Notes under the pieces: generated by a model
Seen by the model: only the letters and a program-made list of their open reading frames with translations
What the model was told of the DNA's origin: nothing
Databases searched by the model: none
Translations under genes and position numbers: made by a program
NCBI GenBank assembly: GCA_029219585.1
Contig: JAQXTR010000099.1
Location: 1 to 58,014 of the forward strand
Origin: Clostridiales bacterium
GTDB taxonomy: Bacteria > Bacillota > Clostridia > UBA1381
Direction of reading: 5' to 3'
DNA: 58,014 nt
In this document: positions 35,568-43,949 of the stretch, piece after piece
Layout: each line of letters begins with the position of its first letter
Numbering within the stretch: position 1 is the first letter of the stretch

Positions 35568-35596
35568 ATTATATCAACTTGACGGTATATTGTCAA
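35568..35596 (-). promoter_or_regulatory. Consensus sigma-A promoter of dusB
   Basis: On the minus strand TTGACA (35591-35596) and TATAAT (35568-35573) are perfect and spaced 17 bases. It begins six bases after the vWA gene stop, so dusB is independent of the ECF operon. Confidence 0.88.
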
Positions 35597-35601
35597 GATG
35601 T

Positions 35602-37896
35602 TTATCTGTCAATATACTTCAAAAGCTCCGCAAGCTGCACGAACTCCCATCTGCCCGCAGTATCCCTTCCGTATGTGCCTTCAATCGGCAGCGCAGACAA
35701 CGCCTGCTCAATAACTGCGTCATAGCCTATATCAACAACACCGTTAAGCTTCAGTCCCAGCATCGCAGCCGCCGCGGCAAACCTTGTATCCTCATCGGCC
35801 GATACTGCCGCATTAGCTACCGGATATTCCTTCAGAATACTCTCTGTACCTCCCGGCTCCTTGTAGCGGATTTTTACATCAAATGCCTCATCGGTACCCT
35901 TATACTGATTTGTCTGATAGCGATAGGTTATATCGTCACCCTCCGCCGTTCCGTCACCGCTCATGACAAGCTCATAAATCGCCGTCACCTTAGCGCCCGC
36001 TCCGAGCTCTCCGGCATCTACTGTGTCATTTTCAAAATCCTCCGCATCAAGCTCTCGGTTTTCATAGCCGACAAGACGGTATTCACTTACCACAGCCGGA
36101 TTAAACTCAATCTGCAGCTTAACATCCTCCGCGACAGTATACAGAGTCTTGTTCAGCTTATCCGCAAATACTCTTTTTGCCTCACTTAAACTGTCAATAT
36201 AATAGTAGCTTCCGTTTCCGTAATCGGCGAGCAGCTCCATGCGGTTATCCTTATAGTTACCCATACCAAAGCCCATAGTAGTGAGATATATTCCTGCTTT
36301 GCGCTTTTCGGTAATAAGCTGCTTCAGCTCCTCCGTTGATGAAGGTCCAATATTAAAATCGCCGTCCGAGCATAGTATGATCCTGTTGTTGCCACCCTCA
36401 ACAAAACCCTTTTCAATTTCTTTATAAGCCAGTTCAAGACCGTCCGCACCGTTTGTTCCGCCGCCGGACATAAGCTCATCTATAGCCCCGTGCAGCTTTT
36501 TCTTCTCACTTCCGTTTGCCGCATCAAGCACAACTCTTGTTCCGCTTGCATACGTAACGATTGAAACAGTATCATTTTCATCAAGCTTATCCACAAGTAT
36601 TCCCAACGCCTGCTTCAGCATAGGAAGCTTATTATAAGATGACATTGAACCCGAAACATCTATGAGAAAAACAAGATTTGACTGCTTCCCCGTTTCTGCT
36701 TCTGCCCCTGCGATTGTCACCCTTGCAAGCTTATTTTCACTCCACGGACAGTCAACAATCTGCGCTGCAACACCGAACGGTGCATCCTCAGACATTTTCG
36801 GTGAGCTGTACTCAAAATAATTAATAAGCTCTTCGGTTCTCACTGAGCCTTCCTGCGGTTTCTGTCCGAGAGATATAAAGCGTCGCATATTTGAATATGA
36901 TGCCGTGTCGGTATCAATGGAAAAGGTTGACAATGGTGAAAGCTTCGTCCTGCGAAATTCATTCGGCTCGTAATTTTCATATTCCTCACAGCTGGGGTAC
37001 GGTATTCCGAAAATTACAGGCGGAGCACAGCTTAAACCATCACTTTCTCTTACTGCAATGCCACCGCCACCGCTGCCTGCCTCCTGTGATGAAGCCATTT
37101 CCGATAAACTGCCACCCGATGCCGAATCGGCAGTCGAAGCCATTGAACCCGTTTTATTATTCTGCGCTGAACCGCCGTTAAATATCGCCGAGCCTACAGT
37201 GCCTCCTGCGGACGGAATAATCGTCACCTCATAAGAAAACAGACCGTAACCCGCAATCCCCTTTGAATCATCGTCATCATTATACATAAGAATATCTGCC
37301 GGCCCAAAGCTCAGAGTTCCCTCGTTTACCGCCATATACGCATTATACATAAGCCTTGCCGTCTCGCTTCTCGTTATCGGCTCATCCGGTTTTACGGTTA
37401 TACCCGTCAGTATTTCACTGTCCATTGCCGCAGAAATATACCCGTACGGATAAACTACATCATACGGATTCATACCACAGGCTATCAGCACGATTTTAAC
37501 CGCCTGAGAATATGTCACGCTTTCCTCAGGACAGAAATGCTTATCATCAACACCGTCAATAAATCCAAGGGCTTTAGCCTTTGCTATAAATTCCATCGCC
37601 CAATAAGTCTTGGGAACATCCTCAAATGAGTTATACTTCACATATGAGTCCCCTCCCTGCAGCTCCTTCATCTTTTCATCTTCTGCCGCCGTTATGAGCA
37701 TTTTCACAAATTCTGCTCTGGTAATCGTGTCATCAAGATGCAGATCGCCCTTCTCATCCCCTTGCATAATACCATTTGCCGTTACAAAATCCACCGGGTC
37801 TGTATACTCGGTTGCCTCGGTTGCCTCCGTTGCAAACGTACTTGTAAATACAAGCATTGATACTGCAAGCACTGCGGCCGTTATTTTAATACACAT
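35602..37896 (-). CDS. SLH-anchored von Willebrand factor A protein (YfbK-like)
   Basis: This is a 764-aa exported protein. A signal peptide covers about 1-22. Three SLH modules follow: about 28-75 (GIMQGDEKGDLHLDDTITRA), 90-142 (SFEDVPKTYWAMEFIAKAKA) and 148-192 (PITRSETARLMYNAY). A Gly/Ser linker runs at about 225-285. The YfbK-type region begins with NEFRRTKLSPLSTFSIDTDT (vWF-A N-terminal type). The vWA domain is at about 405-580 with the MIDAS motif DVSGSMSS (413-420). The C-terminal domain of the DUF3520 type is at about 590-760. The vWA fold binds proteins through a metal ion. Coupling YfbK to SLH modules ties it to the wall. It follows the anti-sigma gene and has GGAGGT eight bases upstream. 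Confidence 0.9.
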   Translation of the reverse strand: MCIKITAAVLAVSMLVFTSTFATEATEATEYTDPVDFVTANGIMQGDEKGDLHLDDTITRAEFVKMLITAAEDEKMKELQGGDSYVKYNSFEDVPKTYWAMEFIAKAKALGFIDGVDDKHFCPEESVTYSQAVKIVLIACGMNPYDVVYPYGYISAAMDSEILTGITVKPDEPITRSETARLMYNAYMAVNEGTLSFGPADILMYNDDDDSKGIAGYGLFSYEVTIIPSAGGTVGSAIFNGGSAQNNKTGSMASTADSASGGSLSEMASSQEAGSGGGGIAVRESDGLSCAPPVIFGIPYPSCEEYENYEPNEFRRTKLSPLSTFSIDTDTASYSNMRRFISLGQKPQEGSVRTEELINYFEYSSPKMSEDAPFGVAAQIVDCPWSENKLARVTIAGAEAETGKQSNLVFLIDVSGSMSSYNKLPMLKQALGILVDKLDENDTVSIVTYASGTRVVLDAANGSEKKKLHGAIDELMSGGGTNGADGLELAYKEIEKGFVEGGNNRIILCSDGDFNIGPSSTEELKQLITEKRKAGIYLTTMGFGMGNYKDNRMELLADYGNGSYYYIDSLSEAKRVFADKLNKTLYTVAEDVKLQIEFNPAVVSEYRLVGYENRELDAEDFENDTVDAGELGAGAKVTAIYELVMSGDGTAEGDDITYRYQTNQYKGTDEAFDVKIRYKEPGGTESILKEYPVANAAVSADEDTRFAAAAAMLGLKLNGVVDIGYDAVIEQALSALPIEGTYGRDTAGRWEFVQLAELLKYIDR

Positions 37897-37929
37897 TGCA
37901 TTTTACCTCCTTTACGTTTTTTCATTGGT

Positions 37930-38048
37930 TATATGATTTTGACTAAGTTTTCTATAGTCAATGCAATGAAGAAAACTTAGTCAAAAGAGGTCTTAACCGC
38001 TTGCATTAAGTACGATTAAAATACAGGGTACTTAATGCAAGCTATATA
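37930..38048 (+). repeat. Two-palindrome dispersed element, full copy C
   Basis: This 119-bp copy is in plus orientation. Palindrome 1 is at 37937-37986 (17-bp arms TTTTGACTAAGTTTTCT, 16-base loop) and palindrome 2 at 37999-38042 (15-bp arms GCTTGCATTAAGTAC). It begins TATATGA and ends TATATA. It fills the gap between the anti-sigma and vWA genes, and its right end supplies the anti-sigma stop codon. Confidence 0.88.
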
Positions 38049-39307
38049 ATAGAAAATAATAAATCCGCTATTTCCTGACTGTCCATCTCCTCCGTCGTTA
38101 TCATATACGCTGTATCATAACTCTTCATACAGAATAAATATGACTGCTCCTTTTTAAATGCTGCAAGCTGAATATTGCTTATACTGCTTTTCACAACCTC
38201 GGGTGAGCTGAGGATTGAGTCTGCAAAGGTTGTGTCACGCGATGTAAGTATGCTTACAAATCTGCCGCCGTCACCTGTAAAGGTGAAAATTCTTGTATCA
38301 TTTTTCAATTTTCCGTTGCCGTCCACAGAAAAATAATATGAATTGTCACCGGAATATTCCATGTCATCACTCAGCTTCAGTCCATTAATAATATCAGTAC
38401 CCAGATAATCGAAATACATCTGATTATCCCATTTCTCGGTATGATATGTCTCGTCTGCCGCAGTATCCTCCGATACCTCCGCTGTTTGGTACATAAGCGC
38501 CGAAAGAACAGTCGGCGAATTCATTCTTAACGTCACTGCCCCTGTCGGAAACGGAATTACAAGCGATCCCCCCGTATCCTCTGAAACGGAGCTGACCGAT
38601 TCATTGGATTGTTCTGCAACATCGGACTGCAACACCATACGTGTCTGCATCTCTGTCTCTTTCAGTCCGCCATCATCTTTTTGGATATTTCCGTTCGTTT
38701 CCTCGGAAACAGTTTGGTTGTCATGTGCATCAGATTTCTGTGAAGAAGACAGTGTCTGCGTCCGGTTGCTCTCAGACTGAGGTGTCGGTATCGTATATAC
38801 ATTTAAAGCAGATTCCGTGTTAATGCCTTCAAAAGCATTATGCGCAGAATACTCATCTGCTTTATTTTCAGGTGCTGTCTTTTTCTCAGGTACTGTCTTT
38901 TTTTCGGGTATTGTTGCCGTTTCGCCGTATGCGGAGGTATTTTTCTTTTCTGCCGTCTCACTCTTGGCAGGCTCCGGAACAGAAACAGATTTCTCCTCTT
39001 TCTTCTCCGTCCTCTTGTCCGAAGCTTCAAACGCCTGTTCAGCCGATACGGAAAACCTTTCCTGCGGTACAGCCGTTTCTGTTACAGCCGTTTCAACAAT
39101 AACTCCATCATCACTATGGTTAAAATCATATCCCCTGACAGCCGCAAAAACAGCAACCGCTGCCGCTATTGTGCTGATTGCCGCAATTACCGGTCTTGCA
39201 TCATATTTTTTACGCTGCCGCGCAAGCACTCGGCTCTTAAGCTCATCACTCGCCTTTATACCGTCGAACAGTTCTTTATAATTGCTGTAAAGCTCTTTAT
39301 CCTCCAT
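38042..39307 (-). CDS. Probable anti-sigma factor with extracytoplasmic sensor domain
   Basis: This 421-aa membrane protein directly follows an ECF sigma gene, the usual place for its anti-sigma factor. Residues 1-38 are cytoplasmic and short (IKASDELKSRVLARQRKKYD). One helix spans about 39-57. A long Glu/Lys/Pro/Ser/Thr-rich spacer at about 60-280 includes a short repeat (PEKKTVPEKKTAPENK). A folded outer domain at about 285-421 resembles nothing I can name. The spacer would let the outer domain reach through the wall. No zinc-binding anti-sigma motif (HxxxCxxC) is present. The last codons run into element C, whose end supplies the TAG stop. Confidence 0.75.
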   Translation of the reverse strand: MEDKELYSNYKELFDGIKASDELKSRVLARQRKKYDARPVIAAISTIAAAVAVFAAVRGYDFNHSDDGVIVETAVTETAVPQERFSVSAEQAFEASDKRTEKKEEKSVSVPEPAKSETAEKKNTSAYGETATIPEKKTVPEKKTAPENKADEYSAHNAFEGINTESALNVYTIPTPQSESNRTQTLSSSQKSDAHDNQTVSEETNGNIQKDDGGLKETEMQTRMVLQSDVAEQSNESVSSVSEDTGGSLVIPFPTGAVTLRMNSPTVLSALMYQTAEVSEDTAADETYHTEKWDNQMYFDYLGTDIINGLKLSDDMEYSGDNSYYFSVDGNGKLKNDTRIFTFTGDGGRFVSILTSRDTTFADSILSSPEVVKSSISNIQLAAFKKEQSYLFCMKSYDTAYMITTEEMDSQEIADLLFSII

Positions 39308-39352
39308 GTCACATCACCTCCCGTCTCCGGCTTTTGTTTCCTTTAAGGACAT

Positions 39353-39814
39353 TCAATCCGCCTCCAGAATATTTTTCAGCATTTCTCTGCCTCTGTGAAG
39401 CTGCGCTTTTACCGTTCCCTGCTTAATTTTCATTATTCCGGAAATTTCATCAACGCTGTAGCCTTCATAATAATGCAGATGAATTACGGTTCTGTATTTT
39501 ACCGGCAGCTGCATAACCGCCTCATAAAGCTCACTTTTTTCATTTTCCTCCGCCGGAATGCTTTCATCCAGCTCATCCGTTTTACGCAGCCAGGACGACA
39601 TCAGTAAATCCTTCGTGTGGTTAATCGCCACCCGCAGCAGCCATGCCTTCAGATGCTCCTCACATTCAAATTTCTTTTTACTCTGCAGGAGCTTTAAAAA
39701 CACATCCTGCGTGACATCCTCCGCATGCTCCCGGGATTTTGTACGCGCCAAAGCAAGCCTATAGATCGTATCTATATAGCGCTCTGCTATATCATCATAT
39801 GTATAGCTGTACAT
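39353..39814 (-). CDS. ECF-type RNA polymerase sigma factor
   Basis: This 153-aa protein has sigma region 2 (YIDTIYRLALARTKSREHAE, DVTQDVFLKLLQSKKKF) and region 4 (LPVKYRTVIHLHYYEGYSVD, EISGIMKIKQGTVKAQLHRG) joined by a short linker, the ECF layout. ATG 39814 has GGAGG seven bases upstream; an in-frame codon seven residues earlier precedes that site. The promoter upstream fits an ECF autoregulatory site. It is the first gene of the sigma, anti-sigma, SLH-vWA operon. Confidence 0.92.
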   Translation of the reverse strand: MYSYTYDDIAERYIDTIYRLALARTKSREHAEDVTQDVFLKLLQSKKKFECEEHLKAWLLRVAINHTKDLLMSSWLRKTDELDESIPAEENEKSELYEAVMQLPVKYRTVIHLHYYEGYSVDEISGIMKIKQGTVKAQLHRGREMLKNILEAD

Positions 39815-39860
39815 CGCACATCCTCCCATGGGCAACTATCTTTCAAAACCGGTTTCATCA

Positions 39861-39891
39861 ATAATACGAATAGGGATATTAAAAGGTTGCA
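39861..39891 (-). promoter_or_regulatory. ECF-type (autoregulatory) promoter of the sigma operon
   Basis: On the minus strand a TGCAACC-TTTT -35 (around 39885-39891) is followed 16 bases later by CGTATTAT (39861-39868). The AAC core and CGT box at this spacing are hallmarks of ECF sigma promoters. Confidence 0.65.
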
Positions 39892-39921
39892 TTAGTTTCA
39901 AATTTTTTCTGCGTAATTCAA

Positions 39922-39945
39922 TAAAAGGAGGACTCTAGGTCCTCC
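39922..39945 (-). terminator. Terminator of the wall-polymer operon
   Basis: On the minus strand GGAGGAC pairs with GTCCTCC across a 5-base loop and is followed by TTTTATT, after the last DUF4330 gene. Confidence 0.88.
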
Positions 39946-39960
39946 CCATATCATTTTAAC

Positions 39961-40449
39961 TCAATCGCTGAGCTTCTTAACACTCATAATGGAGCCTGTC
40001 GTGTGAACATATTTCGAATATATGTCTGTGTTTCTTCCTACAGAAAGCTCTTCAGAATCGGCCGTAATGTAGCTGTTATCAGATTCTTTGCCATGTGTTC
40101 TGATTGTCACATAAACAGTATAACGATCCGGCTGATTTGCATATACCATACGTCCGTCAGCTGTTTCTGAAAGGAAGACTGCCGGCTCCTTCTGTACGTC
40201 AATGATTTCTCCGAGATCCACAGTTGCTTTTTTATCCGAAATCTTACCCTTCTTTTCAAGAGCATCAACAGTAAACTGCCTTACAGATTCAATTTTAACG
40301 ATATATTCAAATTCCTCATCAGATTTTACTGCCATTGTTATTTTGCTCCCGAATCTGACAGCTATACCCGCTATCACTGCTATTATCAGTATTATTACCA
40401 GAAGATCAATAATGTTGAACTTTCCTTTAATATTTCCGTCTTTATTCAT
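39961..40449 (-). CDS. DUF4330-family membrane protein (second copy)
   Basis: This 162-aa protein has one N-terminal membrane helix (FNIIDLLVIILIIAVIAGIA, about 11-31) and a beta-rich outer domain, the DUF4330 layout. ATG 40449 lies nine bases after GGAGG; two ATG codons further upstream overlap the site. It is a diverged paralogue of the gene before it, four bases away. DUF4330 proteins often accompany clostridial exopolysaccharide genes, which matches this operon; their biochemical role is not known to me. Confidence 0.75.
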   Translation of the reverse strand: MNKDGNIKGKFNIIDLLVIILIIAVIAGIAVRFGSKITMAVKSDEEFEYIVKIESVRQFTVDALEKKGKISDKKATVDLGEIIDVQKEPAVFLSETADGRMVYANQPDRYTVYVTIRTHGKESDNSYITADSEELSVGRNTDIYSKYVHTTGSIMSVKKLSD

Positions 40450-40453
40450 TTCA

Positions 40454-40924
40454 TTATTCCTCCTCATCAATAGTAATCACAAAGCCCTCTGTTGCATATC
40501 CCTTACTTCTGAACGGAAGTCTTGTACCAACCTGAACTATTGTTGACCCTGCTGTAAACGCGTAATCTGTTTCCGTTACATCCATCTCCACTACGGCATA
40601 AATATCTATTCTTCCCTCAATAGATGAATTTATATATTCACCGTTTATCGAGTCGTAGACCATTGTCGTTGCCGGTTCGGTTCTGAGATCAACAAGTGTT
40701 CCGGAATCCTTTTCCGTAAGGCTTACAGTTATGTTATCGCCCACAGCCATTGCATCTGCAAGCGATTGCATCTGATTTGCTATCATTACCTCAACTTTGA
40801 TTTTCTTTGACTCCCCTCCGATTATCCTTGTGCTGAACATTCTATAGCCTGCTGCACATGCAGCAACAACCAGGATAATAATCAGCGTATCAATCAAAGT
40901 CCATTTTTTCTTATCTGCCATCAT
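40454..40924 (-). CDS. DUF4330-like membrane protein (first copy)
   Basis: This 156-aa protein starts ADKKKWTLIDTLIIILVVAA after one or two Met residues, with one membrane helix (about 10-28) and an outer beta-type domain (VEVMIANQMQSLADAMAVGD). Its ATG overlaps the stop of the upstream glycosyltransferase (ATGATG behind GGAGT), so it is translationally coupled. The next gene is a paralogue with the same layout. A pair of small membrane-anchored proteins may act together in export or assembly of the polymer (inference). Confidence 0.7.
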   Translation of the reverse strand: MMADKKKWTLIDTLIIILVVAACAAGYRMFSTRIIGGESKKIKVEVMIANQMQSLADAMAVGDNITVSLTEKDSGTLVDLRTEPATTMVYDSINGEYINSSIEGRIDIYAVVEMDVTETDYAFTAGSTIVQVGTRLPFRSKGYATEGFVITIDEEE

Positions 40925-42051
40925 TTTACTCCTTTTCTGTCTATTATATCAAGATAAAATTCTTCGGTTCTGCGTGTCATTGCCTCCGCAGTAAATGTAC
41001 TGTTGAAAATTTCCACGCTCTTTTCACTCATATATTTGTAAAGTGCTTCATCCTTGATAAGAGTGTGAATCGCCGTTTTCAAAGCCGCACTATTCTGCTT
41101 TGCAACAACATATCCGTTTTCTTGGTTCTTTATAACTCCGGGATTTCCTCCGAAATCGGAAACGACTGCCGGAACTCCAATGCTCATACCCTCCAGCAGA
41201 GCAAGGCTTGTCGCCTCGGTTCCGTATGATGCATTAACCTGAATATCTGTTATATTCATAAGCTTATCCACATCCGATATAAAGCCCGTAAAGATTATTT
41301 TATCCTCACGTTCCAACCGCCGTACCTTTTCCTTCAGCGTGTTCTCATACGAGCCTGTTCCGGCTATAAAGAACTTTGCCTTTATCCCGTCCTTAAGCAG
41401 CATATCGGCAGCCTCTATGAAATATTCATGGCCCTTTATATCCTCAAGCCTTGCAACAATTGATATGACCTTCTCATCATCGTCAACGCCAAAGCGTCTG
41501 CGAAGCTCGGCTTTTTCCGTTTCTGTTGCAGGCTTAAGACCCTTGACGCCATTAAGAATTACCCTTATCTTTTCCGCATTTACGCCGGTATCCGTCAGGT
41601 TCTCCCTAGCCGCATCTGCAACGGCAATTATTCCGTCCGCATAGTAATTATTAAAAGCTCCGTTTATCTGCTTTCCCGGAAATCCTGTCATATACTTTTT
41701 AGGCGGAAACACACTGTGGCGCGTGTAAATTACTCTTGCGCCGGCATGTCTTGCGGCAATCCTCGCAGACATACTTGCATGAGTATGCACAAGATCCGGC
41801 TTTTCAGCCTTAAAAACCGATTTCAGCCTTTTGATTGACTTTATATCAAGGGACTTCTCCGCAATTCCCTCAACCTCTATAACCTCAATGCCGTTTTCCT
41901 CTACCATAGGCTTAAGCAGACTGTTCGGAGGAAGAATTACCTTAACGTCGAATTTACCGTAATCAAAGTTTTCAAGCAGTGTTATAAGGCACTTTCCGGC
42001 ACCGCCGATATTTGTATCGGAGGAAACCTCTATTATTTTCTTCTTATCCAT
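40921..42051 (-). CDS. GT4-family glycosyltransferase
   Basis: This 376-aa GT-B enzyme has an N-terminal acceptor domain (SSDTNIGGAGKCLITLLENF) and a C-terminal nucleotide-sugar domain with the family motif around EATSLALLEGMSIGVPAVVS (the E-x7-E pair). DLVHTHASMSARIAARHAG is typical of GT4. It should add a sugar to a lipid-linked precursor in the cytoplasm. The start overlaps the stop of the upstream ligase-like gene (TAATG), and GAGGGAG precedes it. Sugar and linkage cannot be told from sequence. Confidence 0.9.
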   Translation of the reverse strand: MDKKKIIEVSSDTNIGGAGKCLITLLENFDYGKFDVKVILPPNSLLKPMVEENGIEVIEVEGIAEKSLDIKSIKRLKSVFKAEKPDLVHTHASMSARIAARHAGARVIYTRHSVFPPKKYMTGFPGKQINGAFNNYYADGIIAVADAARENLTDTGVNAEKIRVILNGVKGLKPATETEKAELRRRFGVDDDEKVISIVARLEDIKGHEYFIEAADMLLKDGIKAKFFIAGTGSYENTLKEKVRRLEREDKIIFTGFISDVDKLMNITDIQVNASYGTEATSLALLEGMSIGVPAVVSDFGGNPGVIKNQENGYVVAKQNSAALKTAIHTLIKDEALYKYMSEKSVEIFNSTFTAEAMTRRTEEFYLDIIDRKGVK

Positions 42052-43937
42052 TATATATCTCCCTCTTCCTTACTGGTTATATACCGGAAACACATTGTAA
42101 TACCTATCACCATGAAAAATACTGCCATAACGCGATAATTGTAAAAGGTATAATCAAACAGGCTCTGGAACAGGAAGCCGCAGACTCCGGCCGCCAAAGC
42201 CAGCGTCATAGAGGAGTTAAACGACTTCTTTGCGCGTCTTGAATAGATTCTCTGCACGCTCTTAAGATAAACAACGATAACCGCAATGAATGAAGCCAGA
42301 GCCGGTATACCGCCTTCTACAAGCAGCTGCAGGAATGTATTATGTGAATGCGGAGCTATAATCGCATTATACGAAAAGAATGGATAAACCTGATTAAACG
42401 CAGCTTCTCCCATCCCTATACCCCCGGCAAGATAGTGCCTGAGCACACCAATCGCTCCCATCCAGATATACACTCTGTACGAAGTGGAGGAATCACTCAT
42501 ATTGCCGATACTCATAAGTCTGTCCGCAATCGTCTGCGGCACTATAAACGGCAGTATACATAATATGAGAGGAACAAAAGCCCACCATCGCCCTTCATAG
42601 AAGGTTATAAACAGCACTGCCGTCACCATAAATCCCAGCCAGCAGCCTCTTGACTGTGTGAGAATAAGACATAGAAAAATAAGTCCCGTTACAGCAAGAT
42701 ATACCCACTTTGACAGACTCTTTGCCTTATCCTTTAAAAAGAACAGTGCCGATACGGGAAGAACAAGGAGAAGATATTCACCCAGAACATTGGGATTGGC
42801 CAATGTTGAATAAACACGCATGGTCTCATCTTCAAACATTTGCTCATCTATCCATGCATTTGTTGTGGTCCAGCCGAACACATACTGCATAACACCGTAA
42901 AGCGCAACCAGCGCACCCGAGATAACAAACAGTCTCAGCAGCCCGTAAAGCTGTGATCTTGTTCTGATGGTATTAATAATTGCAAAATAGAAGGTTACAA
43001 ATATGAAATACATAACCCATACCGTAAGGCTCGATGTGCGTGCGAATGAGAAAATGCACGAAACAAGCAGCACTGCAAGGAATATCAGCAGAGCTGCGCC
43101 CACACCGTCACGTTTCCATACAAATTTCTTATCAATTATTGACTTTATAACAAGCGATAGCGTTGTCCAAAGACATATCCCCGCTATAGGGACCGATGAA
43201 AACGGTATAAGCGGAGCGACAAACACAGCCGCATATACACCTGTCACGGGATACTGCAGAACGAGAAGCATTCCAAATGCCGCAAACGGGATCAGCATAC
43301 CGTACAGCGGCATAACCGACATAACAGCTCCTGTAAGGATTCCTGCAAGAATTGCCGCTATGATTCTTGTGATCCCTTTTGTTTGCTTTTCATCATAGAA
43401 GTCAAAGCTCACACATTTTACACCCGCGCACGCTTTGCAGAAATCAATAAACCTTGAGCCTGAAAGCCAGCCCATAATATTAAGGCTTACAAGCGACATC
43501 AGCGCTGCGACAACCGAAAGACAAAGCACAATTTTATTAACTCCCATGCCGCGCAGAAAATGCAATGTGTTGAACACCAGTGTTGCGCAAAGAAGCAAAA
43601 TTCCCCAAAAGCGGGTATTTACTGCCATAAAATTCTGAACATACGCCCTCGCGGTTTCACAGATAATACTTTTGTGAATCTTTTCCGCAAGCTTATCACC
43701 GATTTTATCCCTTATTACTTCCGTTAATGTAAACGGCGACATCAAGGCACGTCCGAAAAAACTGTCGCGTGATGATATTCCGCCGGTTTTCAGCAATTTC
43801 ATTATCATACTGTTATTCCATGAATTACTGAAAAATCGGTTTATTCCCATAATGATTGCCCATAATCTGCTTTGCGTAAAATAATCCGCAAATTTCATAC
43901 AAAAATTGACAACCGCTGTAATTATAAGACTATTCAT
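42051..43937 (-). CDS. O-antigen ligase / Wzy-like polytopic membrane protein
   Basis: This 628-aa protein has many membrane helices and the O-antigen-ligase region in its second half (ANPNVLGEYLLLVLPVSALF, LILTQSRGCWLGFMVTAVLF) followed by a large outer loop with HSHNTFLQLLVEGGIPALAS, a typical family motif. It would join or polymerise lipid-linked glycan on the outer face of the membrane. The first ~180 residues are an extra N-terminal part. It lies between a flippase and a glycosyltransferase, with 12-base and 1-base junctions, in one polymer-assembly operon. Confidence 0.85.
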   Translation of the reverse strand: MNSLIITAVVNFCMKFADYFTQSRLWAIIMGINRFFSNSWNNSMIMKLLKTGGISSRDSFFGRALMSPFTLTEVIRDKIGDKLAEKIHKSIICETARAYVQNFMAVNTRFWGILLLCATLVFNTLHFLRGMGVNKIVLCLSVVAALMSLVSLNIMGWLSGSRFIDFCKACAGVKCVSFDFYDEKQTKGITRIIAAILAGILTGAVMSVMPLYGMLIPFAAFGMLLVLQYPVTGVYAAVFVAPLIPFSSVPIAGICLWTTLSLVIKSIIDKKFVWKRDGVGAALLIFLAVLLVSCIFSFARTSSLTVWVMYFIFVTFYFAIINTIRTRSQLYGLLRLFVISGALVALYGVMQYVFGWTTTNAWIDEQMFEDETMRVYSTLANPNVLGEYLLLVLPVSALFFLKDKAKSLSKWVYLAVTGLIFLCLILTQSRGCWLGFMVTAVLFITFYEGRWWAFVPLILCILPFIVPQTIADRLMSIGNMSDSSTSYRVYIWMGAIGVLRHYLAGGIGMGEAAFNQVYPFFSYNAIIAPHSHNTFLQLLVEGGIPALASFIAVIVVYLKSVQRIYSRRAKKSFNSSMTLALAAGVCGFLFQSLFDYTFYNYRVMAVFFMVIGITMCFRYITSKEEGDI

Positions 43938-43949
43938 TTTAATTACCTA

